Shown here: positions 1-15,800 of the stretch, one piece after another
Layout of the letters: the number at the start of each line of letters is the position of its first letter
Position numbering within the stretch: the first letter of the stretch is position 1
From: Atherix ibis
Taxonomy: Eukaryota; Arthropoda; Insecta; Diptera; Athericidae
DNA: 64,000 nucleotides
Assembly: GCA_958298945.1 (NCBI GenBank)
Contig: OY282608.1
Coordinates: 61,108,951 to 61,172,950 of the forward strand
Reading direction: 5' to 3'
Notes under the pieces: generated by a model
The model's input: the letters and a program-made list of their open reading frames with translations, nothing else
Databases searched by the model: none
Told to the model about the DNA's origin: nothing
Program-made: the position numbers and the translations under genes

Positions 1-855
1 CAACAAGCCAACAAACCAACAAACCAACAAACCAACAAACCAACAAACCAACAAACCAACAAGCCAACAAACCAACAAGCCAACAAACCAACAAACCAAC
101 AAACCAACAAACCAACAAACCAACAATCCAACAAACCAACAAGCCAACAAACCAACAAACCAACAAAGCAACAAGCCAACAAACCAACAAGCCAACAAAC
201 CAACAAACCAACAAACTAAGTAACCAACAAGCCAACAAGCCAACAAACCAACAAACCAACAAACCAACAAACCAACAAACCAACAAACCAACAAAGCAAC
301 AAGCCAACAAACCAACAAGCCAACAAACCAACAAACCAACAAACGAACTAACCAACAAGCCAACAAACCAATAAACCAACAAGCCAACAAACCAACAAAC
401 CAACAAACCAACAAACCAACAAACCAACAAACCAACAAACCAACAAGCCAACAAACCAATAAACCAACAAGCCAACAAACCAACAAACCAACAAGCCAAC
501 AAACCAACAAACCAACAAACCAACAAACCAACAAGCCAACAAACCAACAAGCCAACAAACCAACAAGCCAACAAACCAACAAACCAACAAACCAACAAAG
601 CAACAACCCAACAAACCAACAAACCAACAAACCAACAAACCAACAAACCAACAAACCAAGTAACCAAAAAGCCAACAAACTAACAAACCAACAAGCCAAC
701 AAGCCAACAAACAAACAAGCCAACAAACCAAAAAACCAACAAAGCAACAAGCCAACAAACCAACAAACCAACAAACCAACAAGCCAACAAACCAACAAAC
801 GAACAAGCCAACAAGCCAACAAACCAACAAACCAAGTTACCAAAAAGCCAACAAA

Positions 856-943
856 CCATCACACGAACAAAGCAACAAACCAACCAGCCAACAAGCCAAC
901 AAACCAACAAACCAAGTAACCAAAAAGCCAACAAACTAACAAA
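856..943 (+). repeat. Recurring 11-octamer cassette beginning CCATCACA (type copy)
   Basis: An ordered string of variant units: CCATCACA, CGAACAAA, GCAACAAA, CCAACCAG, CCAACAAG, two canonical units, CCAAGTAA, CCAAAAAG, one canonical unit, CTAACAAA. The same first unit, followed by CGAACAAA, occurs at 4,023, 5,191, 5,519, 8,455, 10,679, 13,846, 15,014, 15,342, 17,639, 20,183, 20,511, 22,961, 24,982, 27,967, 29,663, 37,677 and 46,073, and as CCATCGCA at 36,638. Where checked, CCAAGTAA follows 56 bp after the start. Some copies have CCAACAAG instead of CCAACCAG. It carries a CpG in CGAACAAA and is absent from about 46.1 kb to the end. It marks A-type material and shows that the array grew by copying blocks rather than single units. 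No function is known. Confidence 0.85.
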
Positions 944-3167
944 CCAAAAAGCCCAAAAACCAACAAGCCAACAAACCAACAAACCAACAAAGCAACAAAC
1001 CAAAAAACCAACAAACCAAAAAACCAACAAACCAACAAACCATCAAACGAACAAAGCAACAAGCCAACAAGCCAACAAACCAACAAACCAACAAGCCAAC
1101 AAACCAACAAACCAACAAACCAACAAGCCAAAAAACCAACAAACTAACAAACCAACAAACGAACTAACCAACAAACCAACAAACCAACAAGCCAACAAAC
1201 CAATAAACCAACAAGCCAACAAACCAACAAACCAACAAACTAACAAGCCAACAAGCCAACAAACCAACAAACCAACAAGCCAACAAACCAACAAACAAAT
1301 AAACCAACAAACCAACAAGCCAACAAACCAACAAACCAACAAACCAACAAGCCAACAAACCAACAAACCAACAAACCAACAAACCAACAAGCCAACAAAC
1401 CAATTAACCAACAAATCAACAAACGAACAAACCAAAAAACCAACCAACCAACAAGCCAACAAACCAACAAACCAACAAACCAACAAGCCAACAAACCAAC
1501 AACCCAACAAACCAACAAACCAACAAACCAAGTAACCAAAAAGCCAACAAACTAACAAACCAACAAGCCAACAAGCCAACAAACCAACAAACCAAAAAAC
1601 CAAGAAACCAACAAGCCAACAAGCCAACAAACCAACAAACTAACAAACCAACAAACGAACTAACCAACAAACCAACAAACCAACAAGCCAACAAACCAAT
1701 AAACCAACAAGCCAACAAACCAACAAACCAACAAACCAACAAACCAACAAACCAACAAACCAACAAGCCAACAAGCCAACAAACCAACAAGCCAACAAAC
1801 CAACAAACCAACAAACCAACAAACCAACAAACCAACAAGCCAACAAACCAACAAGCCAACAAACCAACAAGCCAACAAACCAACAAACCAACAAAGCAAC
1901 AAGCCAACAAACCAACAAGCCAACAAACCAACAAACCAACAAACTAAGTAACCAACAAGCCAACAAGCCAACAAACCAACAAACCAACAAACCAACAAAC
2001 CAACAAACCAACAAACCAACAAACCAACAAAGCAACAAGCCAACAAACCAACAAGCCAACAAACCAACAAACTAAGTAACCAACAAGCCAACAAGTCAAC
2101 AAACCAACAAGCCAACAAACCAACAAACCAACAAACCAAGTAAACAAAAAGCCAACAAACTAACAAACCAACAAGCCAACAAGCCGACAAACCAACAAAC
2201 CAAAAAACCAAGAAACCAACAAGCCAACAAGCCAACAAACCAACAAACTAACAAACCAACAAACGAACTAACCAACAAACCAACAAACCAACAAGCCAAC
2301 AAACCAATAAACCAACAAGCCAACAAACCAACAAACCAACAAACCAACAAACCAACAAACCAACAAACCAACAAGCCAACAAACCAACAAGCCAACAAAC
2401 CAACAAGCCAACAAACCAACAAACCAACAAAGTAACAAGCCAACAAACCAACAAGCCAACAAACCAACAAACCAACAAGCCAACAAGCCAACAAACCAAC
2501 AAAACAACAAACCAACAAACCAACAAACCAACAAACCAACAAACCATCAAACCAACAAACCAAAAAACCAACAAACCAACAAGCCAACAAGCCAACAAAC
2601 CAACAAACTAACAAACCAACAAACGAACTAACCAACAAACCAACAAACCAACAAGCCAACAAACCAATAAACCAACAAGCAAACAAACCAACAAACCAAC
2701 AAGCCAACAAACCAACAAACCAACAAGCCAACAAACCAACAAACCAACAAGCCAACAAGCCAACAAACCAACAAACAAACAAACCAACAAGCCAACAAAC
2801 CAACAAACCAACAAGCCAACAAACCAACAAACCAACAAACCAACAAGCCAAAAAACCAACACACAAATAAACTTACAAACCAACAAACCAACAAACCAAC
2901 AAACCAACAAACCAACAAACCAACAAACCAACAAACTAACAAACCAACAAGCCAACAAACCAACAAACTAACAAACCAACAAACGAAATAACCAACAAAC
3001 CAACAAACCAACAAACCAACAAACCAACAAACCAACAAACCAACAAGCCAACAAGCCAATAAACCAACAAACCAACAAGCCAATAAACCAACAAACCAAC
3101 AAACCAACAAACCAACAAACCAACAAACTAACAAACCAACAAGCCAACAAACCAACAAACCAACAAA

Positions 3168-3191
3168 CCATCAAATGAACAAAGCAACAAG
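3168..3191 (+). repeat. CCATCAAA, TGAACAAA, GCAACAAG module (type copy)
   Basis: Three variant octamers in fixed order create one of the few ATG triplets on the + strand, at 3,175. The same ATG context recurs at 4,710, 5,118, 12,998, 14,533, 14,941, 19,758, 27,101, 28,334, 28,998, 34,052, 35,788 and 37,077, thirteen copies in all. Each opens a reading frame that simply translates the repeat (it starts MNKATSQQ). The related and commoner module with CGAACAAA in second position occurs throughout, for example at 1,040. The T-containing form probably arose by a C to T change at the CpG of that module and then spread by block duplication. There is no ribosome-binding or promoter context beyond the repeat, so no gene is called. 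Confidence 0.8.
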
Positions 3192-3911
3192 CCAACAAGC
3201 CAACAAACCAACAAACCAACAAGCCAACAAACCAACAAACCAACAAGCCAACAAGCCAACAAACCAACAAACCAACCAACCAACAAGCCAACAAACCAAC
3301 AAACCAACAAACCAACAAACCAACAAGACAACAAACCAACAAGACAACAAACCAACAAACAAATAAACCAACAAACCAAAAAACCAATAAATCAACGAAC
3401 CAACAAACCAATAAACCAACAAACCAACAAACCAACAAACCAACAAACCAACAAACCAATTAACCAACAAACTAACAAACGAACAAACGAACAAACGAAC
3501 AAACCAACAAACCAACAAACCAAGATACCAACAAGCCAACAAGCCAACAAACCAACAAACCAACAAGCCAACAAGCCAACAAACCAACAATCCAACAAGC
3601 CAACAAACCAACAAACCAACAAGCCAACAAACCTACAAACCTACAAACCAACAAACCAACAAACCAACAAACCAACAAACCAACAAACCAACAAACCAAC
3701 AAACTAACAAACCAACAAGCCAACAAACCAACAAACCAACAAACCATCAAACGAACAAAGCAAAAAGCCAACCAGCCAACAAACCAACAAACCAACAAGC
3801 CAACAAACCAACAAACCAATAAGCCAACAAGCCAACAAACCAACAAACCAACAAAACAACAAGCCAACAAACCAACAAACCAACAAACCAACAAACCAAC
3901 AAGCCAACAAA

Positions 3912-3926
3912 CCAAAAAAAAACAAA
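3912..3926. repeat. 9-A tract with one-base register loss
   Basis: Two units occupy 15 bp instead of 16: CC, nine A, C, three A. Unit phase (position of the first C, modulo 8) changes from 0 to 7. The same 15-bp form is at 13,735-13,749 in the A2 copy, so the change is older than the A1/A2 duplication. Confidence 0.9.
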
Positions 3927-6900
3927 CCAACAAACCAAAAAACCAACAAACCAACAAACCAACAAACCAACAAACCAACAAGCCAACAAGCCAACAAACC
4001 AACAAACCAACAAGCCAACAAACCATCACACGAACAAAGCAACAAACCAACAAGCCAACAAGCCAACAAACCAACAAACCAAGTAACCAAAAAGCCAACA
4101 AACTAACAAACCAACAAGCCAACAAACCAATAAGCCAACAAGCCAACAAACCAACAAACCAACAAAGCAACAAACCAAAAAACCAACAAACCAACAAACT
4201 ATCAAACGAACAAAGCAGCAAGCCAACAAGCCAACAAACCAACAAACCAACAAGCCAACAAACCAACAAGCCAACAAACCAACAAACCAACAAGCCAACA
4301 AGCCAACAAGCCAACAAACCAACAAACCAACAAGCCAACAAACCAACAAACAAACAAGCCAACAAACCAACAAACCAACAAACCAACAAACCAACAAGCC
4401 AACAAACCAATAAGCCAACAAGCCAACAAACCAACAAACCAACAAAGCAACAAACCAAAAAACCAACAAACCAACAAACTATCAAACGAACAAAGCAGCA
4501 AGCCAACAAGCCAACAAACCAACAAACCAACAAGCCAACAAACCAACAAGCAAATAAACCAACAAACCAACAAACCAACAAACCAACAAACCAACAAACC
4601 AACAAACCAACAAACTAACAAACCAACAAGCCAACAAACCAACAAACCAACAAACCAACAAACTAACAAACCAACAAGCCAACAAACCAACAAACCAACA
4701 AACCATCAAATGAACAAAGCAACAAGCCAACAAGCCAACAAACCAACAAACCAACAAGCCAACAAACCAACATACCAACAAGCCAACAAGCCAAAAAACC
4801 AACAAACCAACAAGCCAACAAGCCAACAAACCAACAAACCAACAAGCCAACAAACCAACAAACCAACAAGCCAACAAACCTACAAACCTACAAACCAACA
4901 AACCAACAAACCAACAAACCAACAAACCAACAAACCAACAAACTAACAAACCAACAAGCCAACAAACCAACAAACCAACAAACCATCAAACGAACAAAGC
5001 AAAAAGCCAACAAGCCAACAAACCAACAAACCAACAAGCCAACAAACCAACAAACCAACAAACCAACAAACTAACAAACCAACAAGCCAACAAACCAACA
5101 AACCAACAAACCATCAAATGAACAAAGCAACAAGCCAACAAACCAACAAACCAACAAACCAACAAGCCAACAAACCAACAAGCCAACAAACCATCACACG
5201 AACAAAGCAACAAACCAACCAGCCAACAAGCCAACAAACCAACAAACCAAGTAACCAAAAAGCCAACAAACTAACAAACCAACAAGCCAACAAACCAACA
5301 AGCCAACATGCCAACAAACCAACAAACCAACAAAGCAACAAACCAACAAACCAACAAGCCAACAAGCCAACAAACCAACAAACCAACAAACCAACAAGCC
5401 AACAAACCAAAATACCAACAAACCAACAAACCAACAAACCAACAAACCAACAAGCCAACAAGCCAACAAACCAACAAACCAACAAACCAACAAGCCAACA
5501 AACCAACAAGCCAACAAACCATCACACGAACAAAGCAACAAACCAACCAGCCAACAAGCCAACAAACCAACAAACCAAGTAACCAAAAAGCCAACAAACT
5601 AACAAATCAACAAGCCAACAAACCAACAAGCCAACAAACCAACAAACCAACAAAGCAACAAACCAAAAAACCAACAAACCAAAAAACCAAAAAACCAACA
5701 AACCATCAAACGAACAAAGCAAAAAGCCAACAAGCCAACAAACCAACAAACCAACAAGCCAACAAACCAACAAGCCAACAAACCAACAAACCAACAAGCC
5801 AACAAGCCAACAAACCAACAAACAAACAAACCAACAAGCCAACAAACCAACAAACCAACAAGCCAACAAACCAACAAACCAACAAACCAACAAACCAACA
5901 AGCCAAAAAACCAACACACAAATAAACCAACAAACCAACAAACCAACAAACCAACAAACCAGCAAACCAACAAACTAACAAACCAACAAGCCAACAAACC
6001 AACAAGCCAACAAACCAACAAGTCAACAAACCAACAAACCAACAAACCAACAAGCCAACAAACCAACAAGCCAACAAACCAACAAACCAACAAGCCAACA
6101 AGCCAACAAACCAACAAACTAACAAGCCAACAAGCCAACAAACCAACAAACCAACAAGCCAACAAAACAACAAACAAATAAACCAATAAACCAACAAGCC
6201 AACAAACCAACAAACCAACAAACCAACAAGCCAACAAACCAACAAACCAACAAACCAACAAACCAACAAGCCAACAAACCAATTAACCAACAAGCCAACA
6301 AACGAACAAACAAAAAAACCAACAAACCAACAAGCCAACAAACCAACAAACCAACAAACCAACAAGCCAACAAACCAACAAGCCAACAAACCAACAAACC
6401 AAGTAACCAAAAAGCCAACAAACTAACAAACCAACAAGACAACAAGCCAACAAACCAACAAGCCAACAAGCCAACAAACCAACAAACCAACAAACCAACA
6501 AACCAACAAACCAACAAACCAACAAGCCATCAAACCAACAAACCAAAAAACCAACAAACCAACAAGCCAACAAGCCAACAAACCAACAAACTAACAAACC
6601 AACAAACGAACTAACCAACAAACCAACAAACCAACAAGCCAACAAACCAATAAACCAACAAGCAAACAAACCAACAAACCAACAAGCCAACAAACCAACA
6701 AACCAACAAGCCAACAAACCAACAAACCAACAAGCCAACAAGCCAACAAACCAACAAACAAACAAACCAACAAGCCAACAAACCAACAAACCAACAAGCC
6801 AACAAACCAACAAACCAACAAACCAACAAGCCAAAAAACCAACACACAAATAAACCAACAAACCAACAAACCAACAAACCAACAAACCAACAAACCAACA

Positions 6901-7166
6901 AACCAACAAACTAACAAACCAACAAGCCAACAAACCAACAAGCCAACAAACCAACAAGTCAACAAACCAACAAACCAACAAACCAACAAGCCAACAAACC
7001 AACAAGCCAACAAACCAACAAACCAACAAGCCAACAAGCCAACAAACCAACAAACTAACAAGCCAACAAGCCAACAAACCAACAAACCAACAAGCCAACA
7101 AAACAACAAACAAATAAACCAACAAACCAACAAGCCAACAAACCAACAAACCAACAAATCAACAAG

Positions 7167-7183
7167 CCAAAAAAAAAAACAAA
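7167..7183. repeat. 11-A tract with one-base register gain
   Basis: Two units occupy 17 bp: CC, eleven A, C, three A. Phase returns from 7 to 0. The copy at 16,990-17,006 is identical. Similar 11-A tracts with a one-base gain are at 27,838-27,854 and 36,509-36,525, which belong to another duplicated pair (offset 8,671). Confidence 0.9.
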
Positions 7184-8327
7184 CCAACAAACCAACAAAC
7201 CAACAAGCCAACAAACCGATTAACCAACAAACCAACAAACGAACAAACAAAAAAACCAACAAACCAACAAGCCAACAAACCAACAAACAAACAAACCAAC
7301 AAGCCAACAAACCAACAAGCCAACAAACCAACAAACCAAGTAACCAAAAAGCCAACAAACTAACAAACCAACAAGCCAACAAGCCAACAAACCAACAAGC
7401 CAACAAGCCAACAAACCAACAAGCCAACAAACCAACAAACCAACAAACCAACAAGCCAACAAACCAACAAACCAACAAGCCAACAAACCAACAAACCAAC
7501 AAGCCAACAAGCCAACAAACCAACAAACTAACAAGCCAACAAGCCAACAAACCAACAAACCAACAAGCCAACAAAACAACAAACAAATAAACCAACAAAC
7601 CAACAAGCCAACAAACCAAGTAACCAAAAAGCCAACAAACTAACAAACCAACAAGCCAACAAGCCAACAAACCAACAAGCCAACAAACCAATTAACCAAC
7701 AAACCAACAAACGAACAAACAAAAAAACCAACAAACCAACAAGCCAACAAACCAACAAACCAACAAACCAACAAGCCAACAAACCAACAAGCCAACAACC
7801 CAACAAACCAAGTAACCAAAAAGCCAACAAACTAACAAACCAACAAGCCAACAAGCCAACAAACCAACAAGCCAACAAGCCAACAAACCAACAAACCAAC
7901 AAACCAACAAACCAACAAACCAACAAACCAACAAGCCATCAAACCAACAAACCAAAAAACCAACAAACCAACAAGCCAACAAGCCAACAAACCAACAAAC
8001 TAACAAACCAACAAACGAACTAACCAACAAACCAACAAACCAACAAGCCAACAAACCAATAAACCAACAAGCCAACAAACCAACAAACCAACAAGCCAAC
8101 AAACCAACAAACCAACAAACCAACAAACCAACAAGCCAACAAACCAACAAGCCAACAAACCAACAAGCCAACAAACCAACAAACCAACAAACCAACAAAG
8201 CAACAACCCAACAAACCAACAAACCAACAAACCAACAAACCAACAAACCAACAAACCAAGTAACCAAAAAGCCAACAAACTAACAAACCAACAAGCCAAC
8301 AAGCCAACAAACAAACAAGCCAACAAA

Positions 8328-8334
8328 CCAAAAA
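8328..8334. repeat. Private one-base loss in an A tract of A1
   Basis: The unit is CC followed by five A (7 bp). Its counterparts at about 729 and at 17,511 are the full 8 bp with six A. The loss is therefore later than the duplications that produced these copies, or it is a homopolymer sequencing error. Confidence 0.8.
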
Positions 8335-9823
8335 CCAACAAAGCAACAAGCCAACAAACCAACAAACCAACAAACCAACAAGCCAACAAACCAACAAACG
8401 AACAAGCCAACAAGCCAACAAACCAACAAACCAAGTTACCAAAAAGCCAACAAACCATCACACGAACAAAGCAACAAACCAACCAGCCAACAAGCCAACA
8501 AACCAACAAACCAAGTAACCAAAAAGCCAACAAACTAACAAACCAAAAAGCCAAAAAACCAACAAGCCAACAAACCAACAAACCAACAAAGCAACAAACC
8601 AAAAAACCAACAAACCAAAAAACCAACAAACCAACAAACCATCAAACGAACAAAGCAACAAGCCAACAAGCCAACAAACCAACAAACCAACAAGCCAACA
8701 AACCAACAAACCAACAAACCAACAAGCCAAAAAACCAACAAACTAACAAACCAACAAACGAACTAACCAACAAACCAACAAACCAACAAGCCAACAAACC
8801 AATAAACCAACAAGCCAACAAACCAACAAACCAACAAACTAACAAGCCAACAAGCCAACAAACCAACAAACCAACAAGCCAACAAACCAACAAACAAATA
8901 AACCAACAAACCAACAAGCCAACAAACCAACAAACCAACAAACCAACAAGCCAACAAACCAACAAACCAACAAACCAACAAACCAACAAGCCAACAAACC
9001 AATTAACCAACAAATCAACAAACGAACAAACCAAAAAACCAACCAACCAACAAGCCAACAAACCAACAAACCAACAAACCAACAAGCCAACAAACCAACA
9101 ACCCAACAAACCAACAAACCAACAAACCAAGTAACCAAAAAGCCAACAAACTAACAAACCAACAAGCCAACAAGCCAACAAACCAACAAACCAAAAAACC
9201 AAGAAACCAACAAGCCAACAAGCCAACAACCCAACAAACTAACAAACCAACAAACGAACTAACCAACAAACCAACAAACCAACAAGCCAACAAACCAATA
9301 AACCAACAAGCCAACAAACCAACAAACCAACAAACCAACAAACCAACAAACCAACAAACCAACAAGCCAACAAACCAACAAGCCAACAAACCAACAAACC
9401 AACAAACCAACAAACCAACAAACCAACAAGCCAACAAACCAACAAGCCAACAAACCAACAAGCCAACAAACCAACAAACCAACAAAGCAACAAGCCAACA
9501 AACCAACAAGCCAACAAACCAACAAACCAACAAACTAAGTAACCAACAAGCCAACAAGCCAACAAACCAACAAACCAACAAACCAACAAACCAACAAACC
9601 AACAAACCAACAAAGCAACAAGCCAACAAACCAACAAGCCAACAAACCAACAAACCAACAAACTAAGTAACCAACAAGCCAACAAGCCAACAAACCAACA
9701 AGCGAACAAACCAACAAACCAACAAACCAAGTAAACAAAAAGCCAACAAACCAACAAACTAACAAACCAACAAACGAACTAACCAACAAACCAACAAACC
9801 AACAAGCCAACAAACCAATAAAC

Positions 9824-12800
9824 CAACAAGCCAACAAACCAACAAACCAACAAACCAACAAACCAACAAACCAACAAACCAACAAGCCAACAAACCAACA
9901 AGCCAACAAACCAACAAACCAACAAACCAACAAACCAACAAACCAACAATCCAACAAACCAACAAGCCAACAAACCAACAAACCAACAAAGCAACAAGCC
10001 AACAAACCAACAAGCCAACAAACCAACAAACCAACAAACTAAGTAACCAACAAGCCAACAAGCCAACAAACCAACAAACCAACAAACCAACAAACCAACA
10101 AACCAACAAACCAACAAAGCAACAAGCCAACAAACCAACAAGCCAACAAACCAACAAACCAACAAACGAACTAACCAACAAGCCAACAAACCAATAAACC
10201 AACAAGCCAACAAACCAACAAACCAACAAACCAACAAACCAACAAACCAACAAACCAACAAACCAACAAGCCAACAAACCAATAAACCAACAAGCCAACA
10301 AACCAACAAACCAACAAGCCAACAAACCAACAAACCAACAAACCAACAAACCAACAAGCCAACAAACCAACAAGCCAACAAACCAACAAGCCAACAAACC
10401 AACAAACCAACAAACCAACAAAGCAACAACCCAACAAACCAACAAACCAACAAACCAACAAACCAACAAACCAACAAACCAAGTAACCAAAAAGCCAACA
10501 AACTAACAAACCAACAAGCCAACAAGCCAACAAACAAACAAGCCAACAAACCAAAAAACCAACAAAGCAACAAGCCAACAAACCAACAAACCAACAAACC
10601 AACAAGCCAACAAACCAACAAACGAACAAGCCAACAAGCCAACAAACCAACAAACCAAGTTACCAAAAAGCCAACAAACCATCACACGAACAAAGCAACA
10701 AACCAACCAGCCAACAAGCCAACAAACCAACAAACCAAGTAACCAAAAAGCCAACAAACTAACAAACCAAAAAGCCCAAAAACCAACAAGCCAACAAACC
10801 AACAAACCAACAAAGCAACAAACCAAAAAACCAACAAACCAAAAAACCAACAAACCAACAAACCATCAAACGAACAAAGCAACAAGCCAACAAGCCAACA
10901 AACCAACAAACCAACAAGCCAACAAACCAACAAACCAACAAACCAACAAGCCAAAAAACCAACAAACTAACAAACCAACAAACGAACTAACCAACAAACC
11001 AACAAACCAACAAGCCAACAAACCAATAAACCAACAAGCCAACAAACCAACAAACCAACAAACTAACAAGCCAACAAGCCAACAAACCAACAAACCAACA
11101 AGCCAACAAACCAACAAACAAATAAACCAACAAACCAACAAGCCAACAAACCAACAAACCAACAAACCAACAAGCCAACAAACCAACAAACCAACAAACC
11201 AACAAACCAACAAGCCAACAAACCAATTAACCAACAAATCAACAAACGAACAAACCAAAAAACCAACCAACCAACAAGCCAACAAACCAACAAACCAACA
11301 AACCAACAAGCCAACAAACCAACAACCCAACAAACCAACAAACCAACAAACCAAGTAACCAAAAAGCCAACAAACTAACAAACCAACAAGCCAACAAGCC
11401 AACAAACCAACAAACCAAAAAACCAAGAAACCAACAAGCCAACAAGCCAACAAACCAACAAACTAACAAACCAACAAACGAACTAACCAACAAACCAACA
11501 AACCAACAAGCCAACAAACCAATAAACCAACAAGCCAACAAACCAACAAACCAACAAACCAACAAACCAACAAACCAACAAACCAACAAGCCAACAAGCC
11601 AACAAACCAACAAGCCAACAAACCAACAAACCAACAAACCAACAAACCAACAAACCAACAAGCCAACAAACCAACAAGCCAACAAACCAACAAGCCAACA
11701 AACCAACAAACCAACAAAGCAACAAGCCAACAAACCAACAAGCCAACAAACCAACAAACCAACAAACTAAGTAACCAACAAGCCAACAAGCCAACAAACC
11801 AACAAACCAACAAACCAACAAACCAACAAACCAACAAACCAACAAACCAACAAAGCAACAAGCCAACAAACCAACAAGCCAACAAACCAACAAACTAAGT
11901 AACCAACAAGCCAACAAGTCAACAAACCAACAAGCCAACAAACCAACAAACCAACAAACCAAGTAAACAAAAAGCCAACAAACTAACAAACCAACAAGCC
12001 AACAAGCCGACAAACCAACAAACCAAAAAACCAAGAAACCAACAAGCCAACAAGCCAACAAACCAACAAACTAACAAACCAACAAACGAACTAACCAACA
12101 AACCAACAAACCAACAAGCCAACAAACCAATAAACCAACAAGCCAACAAACCAACAAACCAACAAACCAACAAACCAACAAACCAACAAACCAACAAGCC
12201 AACAAACCAACAAGCCAACAAACCAACAAGCCAACAAACCAACAAACCAACAAAGTAACAAGCCAACAAACCAACAAGCCAACAAACCAACAAACCAACA
12301 AGCCAACAAGCCAACAAACCAACAAAACAACAAACCAACAAACCAACAAACCAACAAACCAACAAACCATCAAACCAACAAACCAAAAAACCAACAAACC
12401 AACAAGCCAACAAGCCAACAAACCAACAAACTAACAAACCAACAAACGAACTAACCAACAAACCAACAAACCAACAAGCCAACAAACCAATAAACCAACA
12501 AGCAAACAAACCAACAAACCAACAAGCCAACAAACCAACAAACCAACAAGCCAACAAACCAACAAACCAACAAGCCAACAAGCCAACAAACCAACAAACA
12601 AACAAACCAACAAGCCAACAAACCAACAAACCAACAAGCCAACAAACCAACAAACCAACAAACCAACAAGCCAAAAAACCAACACACAAATAAACTTACA
12701 AACCAACAAACCAACAAACCAACAAACCAACAAACCAACAAACCAACAAACCAACAAACTAACAAACCAACAAGCCAACAAACCAACAAACTAACAAACC

Positions 12801-15800
12801 AACAAACGAAATAACCAACAAACCAACAAACCAACAAACCAACAAACCAACAAACCAACAAACCAACAAGCCAACAAGCCAATAAACCAACAAACCAACA
12901 AGCCAATAAACCAACAAACCAACAAACCAACAAACCAACAAACCAACAAACTAACAAACCAACAAGCCAACAAACCAACAAACCAACAAACCATCAAATG
13001 AACAAAGCAACAAGCCAACAAGCCAACAAACCAACAAACCAACAAGCCAACAAACCAACAAACCAACAAGCCAACAAGCCAACAAACCAACAAACCAACC
13101 AACCAACAAGCCAACAAACCAACAAACCAACAAACCAACAAACCAACAAGACAACAAACCAACAAGACAACAAACCAACAAACAAATAAACCAACAAACC
13201 AAAAAACCAATAAATCAACGAACCAACAAACCAATAAACCAACAAACCAACAAACCAACAAACCAACAAACCAACAAACCAATTAACCAACAAACTAACA
13301 AACGAACAAACGAACAAACGAACAAACCAACAAACCAACAAACCAAGATACCAACAAGCCAACAAGCCAACAAACCAACAAACCAACAAGCCAACAAGCC
13401 AACAAACCAACAATCCAACAAGCCAACAAACCAACAAACCAACAAGCCAACAAACCTACAAACCTACAAACCAACAAACCAACAAACCAACAAACCAACA
13501 AACCAACAAACCAACAAACCAACAAACTAACAAACCAACAAGCCAACAAACCAACAAACCAACAAACCATCAAACGAACAAAGCAAAAAGCCAACCAGCC
13601 AACAAACCAACAAACCAACAAGCCAACAAACCAACAAACCAATAAGCCAACAAGCCAACAAACCAACAAACCAACAAAACAACAAGCCAACAAACCAACA
13701 AACCAACAAACCAACAAACCAACAAGCCAACAAACCAAAAAAAAACAAACCAACAAACCAAAAAACCAACAAACCAACAAACCAACAAACCAACAAACCA
13801 ACAAGCCAACAAGCCAACAAACCAACAAACCAACAAGCCAACAAACCATCACACGAACAAAGCAACAAACCAACAAGCCAACAAGCCAACAAACCAACAA
13901 ACCAAGTAACCAAAAAGCCAACAAACTAACAAACCAACAAGCCAACAAACCAATAAGCCAACAAGCCAACAAACCAACAAACCAACAAAGCAACAAACCA
14001 AAAAACCAACAAACCAACAAACTATCAAACGAACAAAGCAGCAAGCCAACAAGCCAACAAACCAACAAACCAACAAGCCAACAAACCAACAAGCCAACAA
14101 ACCAACAAACCAACAAGCCAACAAGCCAACAAGCCAACAAACCAACAAACCAACAAGCCAACAAACCAACAAACAAACAAGCCAACAAACCAACAAACCA
14201 ACAAACCAACAAACCAACAAGCCAACAAACCAATAAGCCAACAAGCCAACAAACCAACAAACCAACAAAGCAACAAACCAAAAAACCAACAAACCAACAA
14301 ACTATCAAACGAACAAAGCAGCAAGCCAACAAGCCAACAAACCAACAAACCAACAAGCCAACAAACCAACAAGCAAATAAACCAACAAACCAACAAACCA
14401 ACAAACCAACAAACCAACAAACCAACAAACCAACAAACTAACAAACCAACAAGCCAACAAACCAACAAACCAACAAACCAACAAACTAACAAACCAACAA
14501 GCCAACAAACCAACAAACCAACAAACCATCAAATGAACAAAGCAACAAGCCAACAAGCCAACAAACCAACAAACCAACAAGCCAACAAACCAACATACCA
14601 ACAAGCCAACAAGCCAAAAAACCAACAAACCAACAAGCCAACAAGCCAACAAACCAACAAACCAACAAGCCAACAAACCAACAAACCAACAAGCCAACAA
14701 ACCTACAAACCTACAAACCAACAAACCAACAAACCAACAAACCAACAAACCAACAAACCAACAAACTAACAAACCAACAAGCCAACAAACCAACAAACCA
14801 ACAAACCATCAAACGAACAAAGCAAAAAGCCAACAAGCCAACAAACCAACAAACCAACAAGCCAACAAACCAACAAACCAACAAACCAACAAACTAACAA
14901 ACCAACAAGCCAACAAACCAACAAACCAACAAACCATCAAATGAACAAAGCAACAAGCCAACAAACCAACAAACCAACAAACCAACAAGCCAACAAACCA
15001 ACAAGCCAACAAACCATCACACGAACAAAGCAACAAACCAACCAGCCAACAAGCCAACAAACCAACAAACCAAGTAACCAAAAAGCCAACAAACTAACAA
15101 ACCAACAAGCCAACAAACCAACAAGCCAACATGCCAACAAACCAACAAACCAACAAAGCAACAAACCAACAAACCAACAAGCCAACAAGCCAACAAACCA
15201 ACAAACCAACAAACCAACAAGCCAACAAACCAAAATACCAACAAACCAACAAACCAACAAACCAACAAACCAACAAGCCAACAAGCCAACAAACCAACAA
15301 ACCAACAAACCAACAAGCCAACAAACCAACAAGCCAACAAACCATCACACGAACAAAGCAACAAACCAACCAGCCAACAAGCCAACAAACCAACAAACCA
15401 AGTAACCAAAAAGCCAACAAACTAACAAATCAACAAGCCAACAAACCAACAAGCCAACAAACCAACAAACCAACAAAGCAACAAACCAAAAAACCAACAA
15501 ACCAAAAAACCAAAAAACCAACAAACCATCAAACGAACAAAGCAAAAAGCCAACAAGCCAACAAACCAACAAACCAACAAGCCAACAAACCAACAAGCCA
15601 ACAAACCAACAAACCAACAAGCCAACAAGCCAACAAACCAACAAACAAACAAACCAACAAGCCAACAAACCAACAAACCAACAAGCCAACAAACCAACAA
15701 ACCAACAAACCAACAAACCAACAAGCCAAAAAACCAACACACAAATAAACCAACAAACCAACAAACCAACAAACCAACAAACCAGCAAACCAACAAACTA

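Larger units (their letters stand above)
1..9760. repeat. Higher-order supercopy A1
   Basis: This block is repeated immediately downstream as A2. Positions 1 to about 7,476 match 9,824 to about 17,299 at a constant offset of 9,823, including rare marks such as the CCAACAAT unit whose T is at 127 and 9,950, and the CCTACAAA doublets at 3,632 and 13,455. Translations of both segments are identical over long stretches, so identity is close to complete. After about 8,072 the match resumes with an offset of 9,183 to 9,184, and then about 9,112 to 9,120 near 9,535-9,740. The block also contains its own internal copy: about 441-1,740 matches 8,041-9,340 at offset 7,600 and then 7,599. Its true left end lies before the window, because the match begins at base 1. 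No coding function is inferred. Confidence 0.9.
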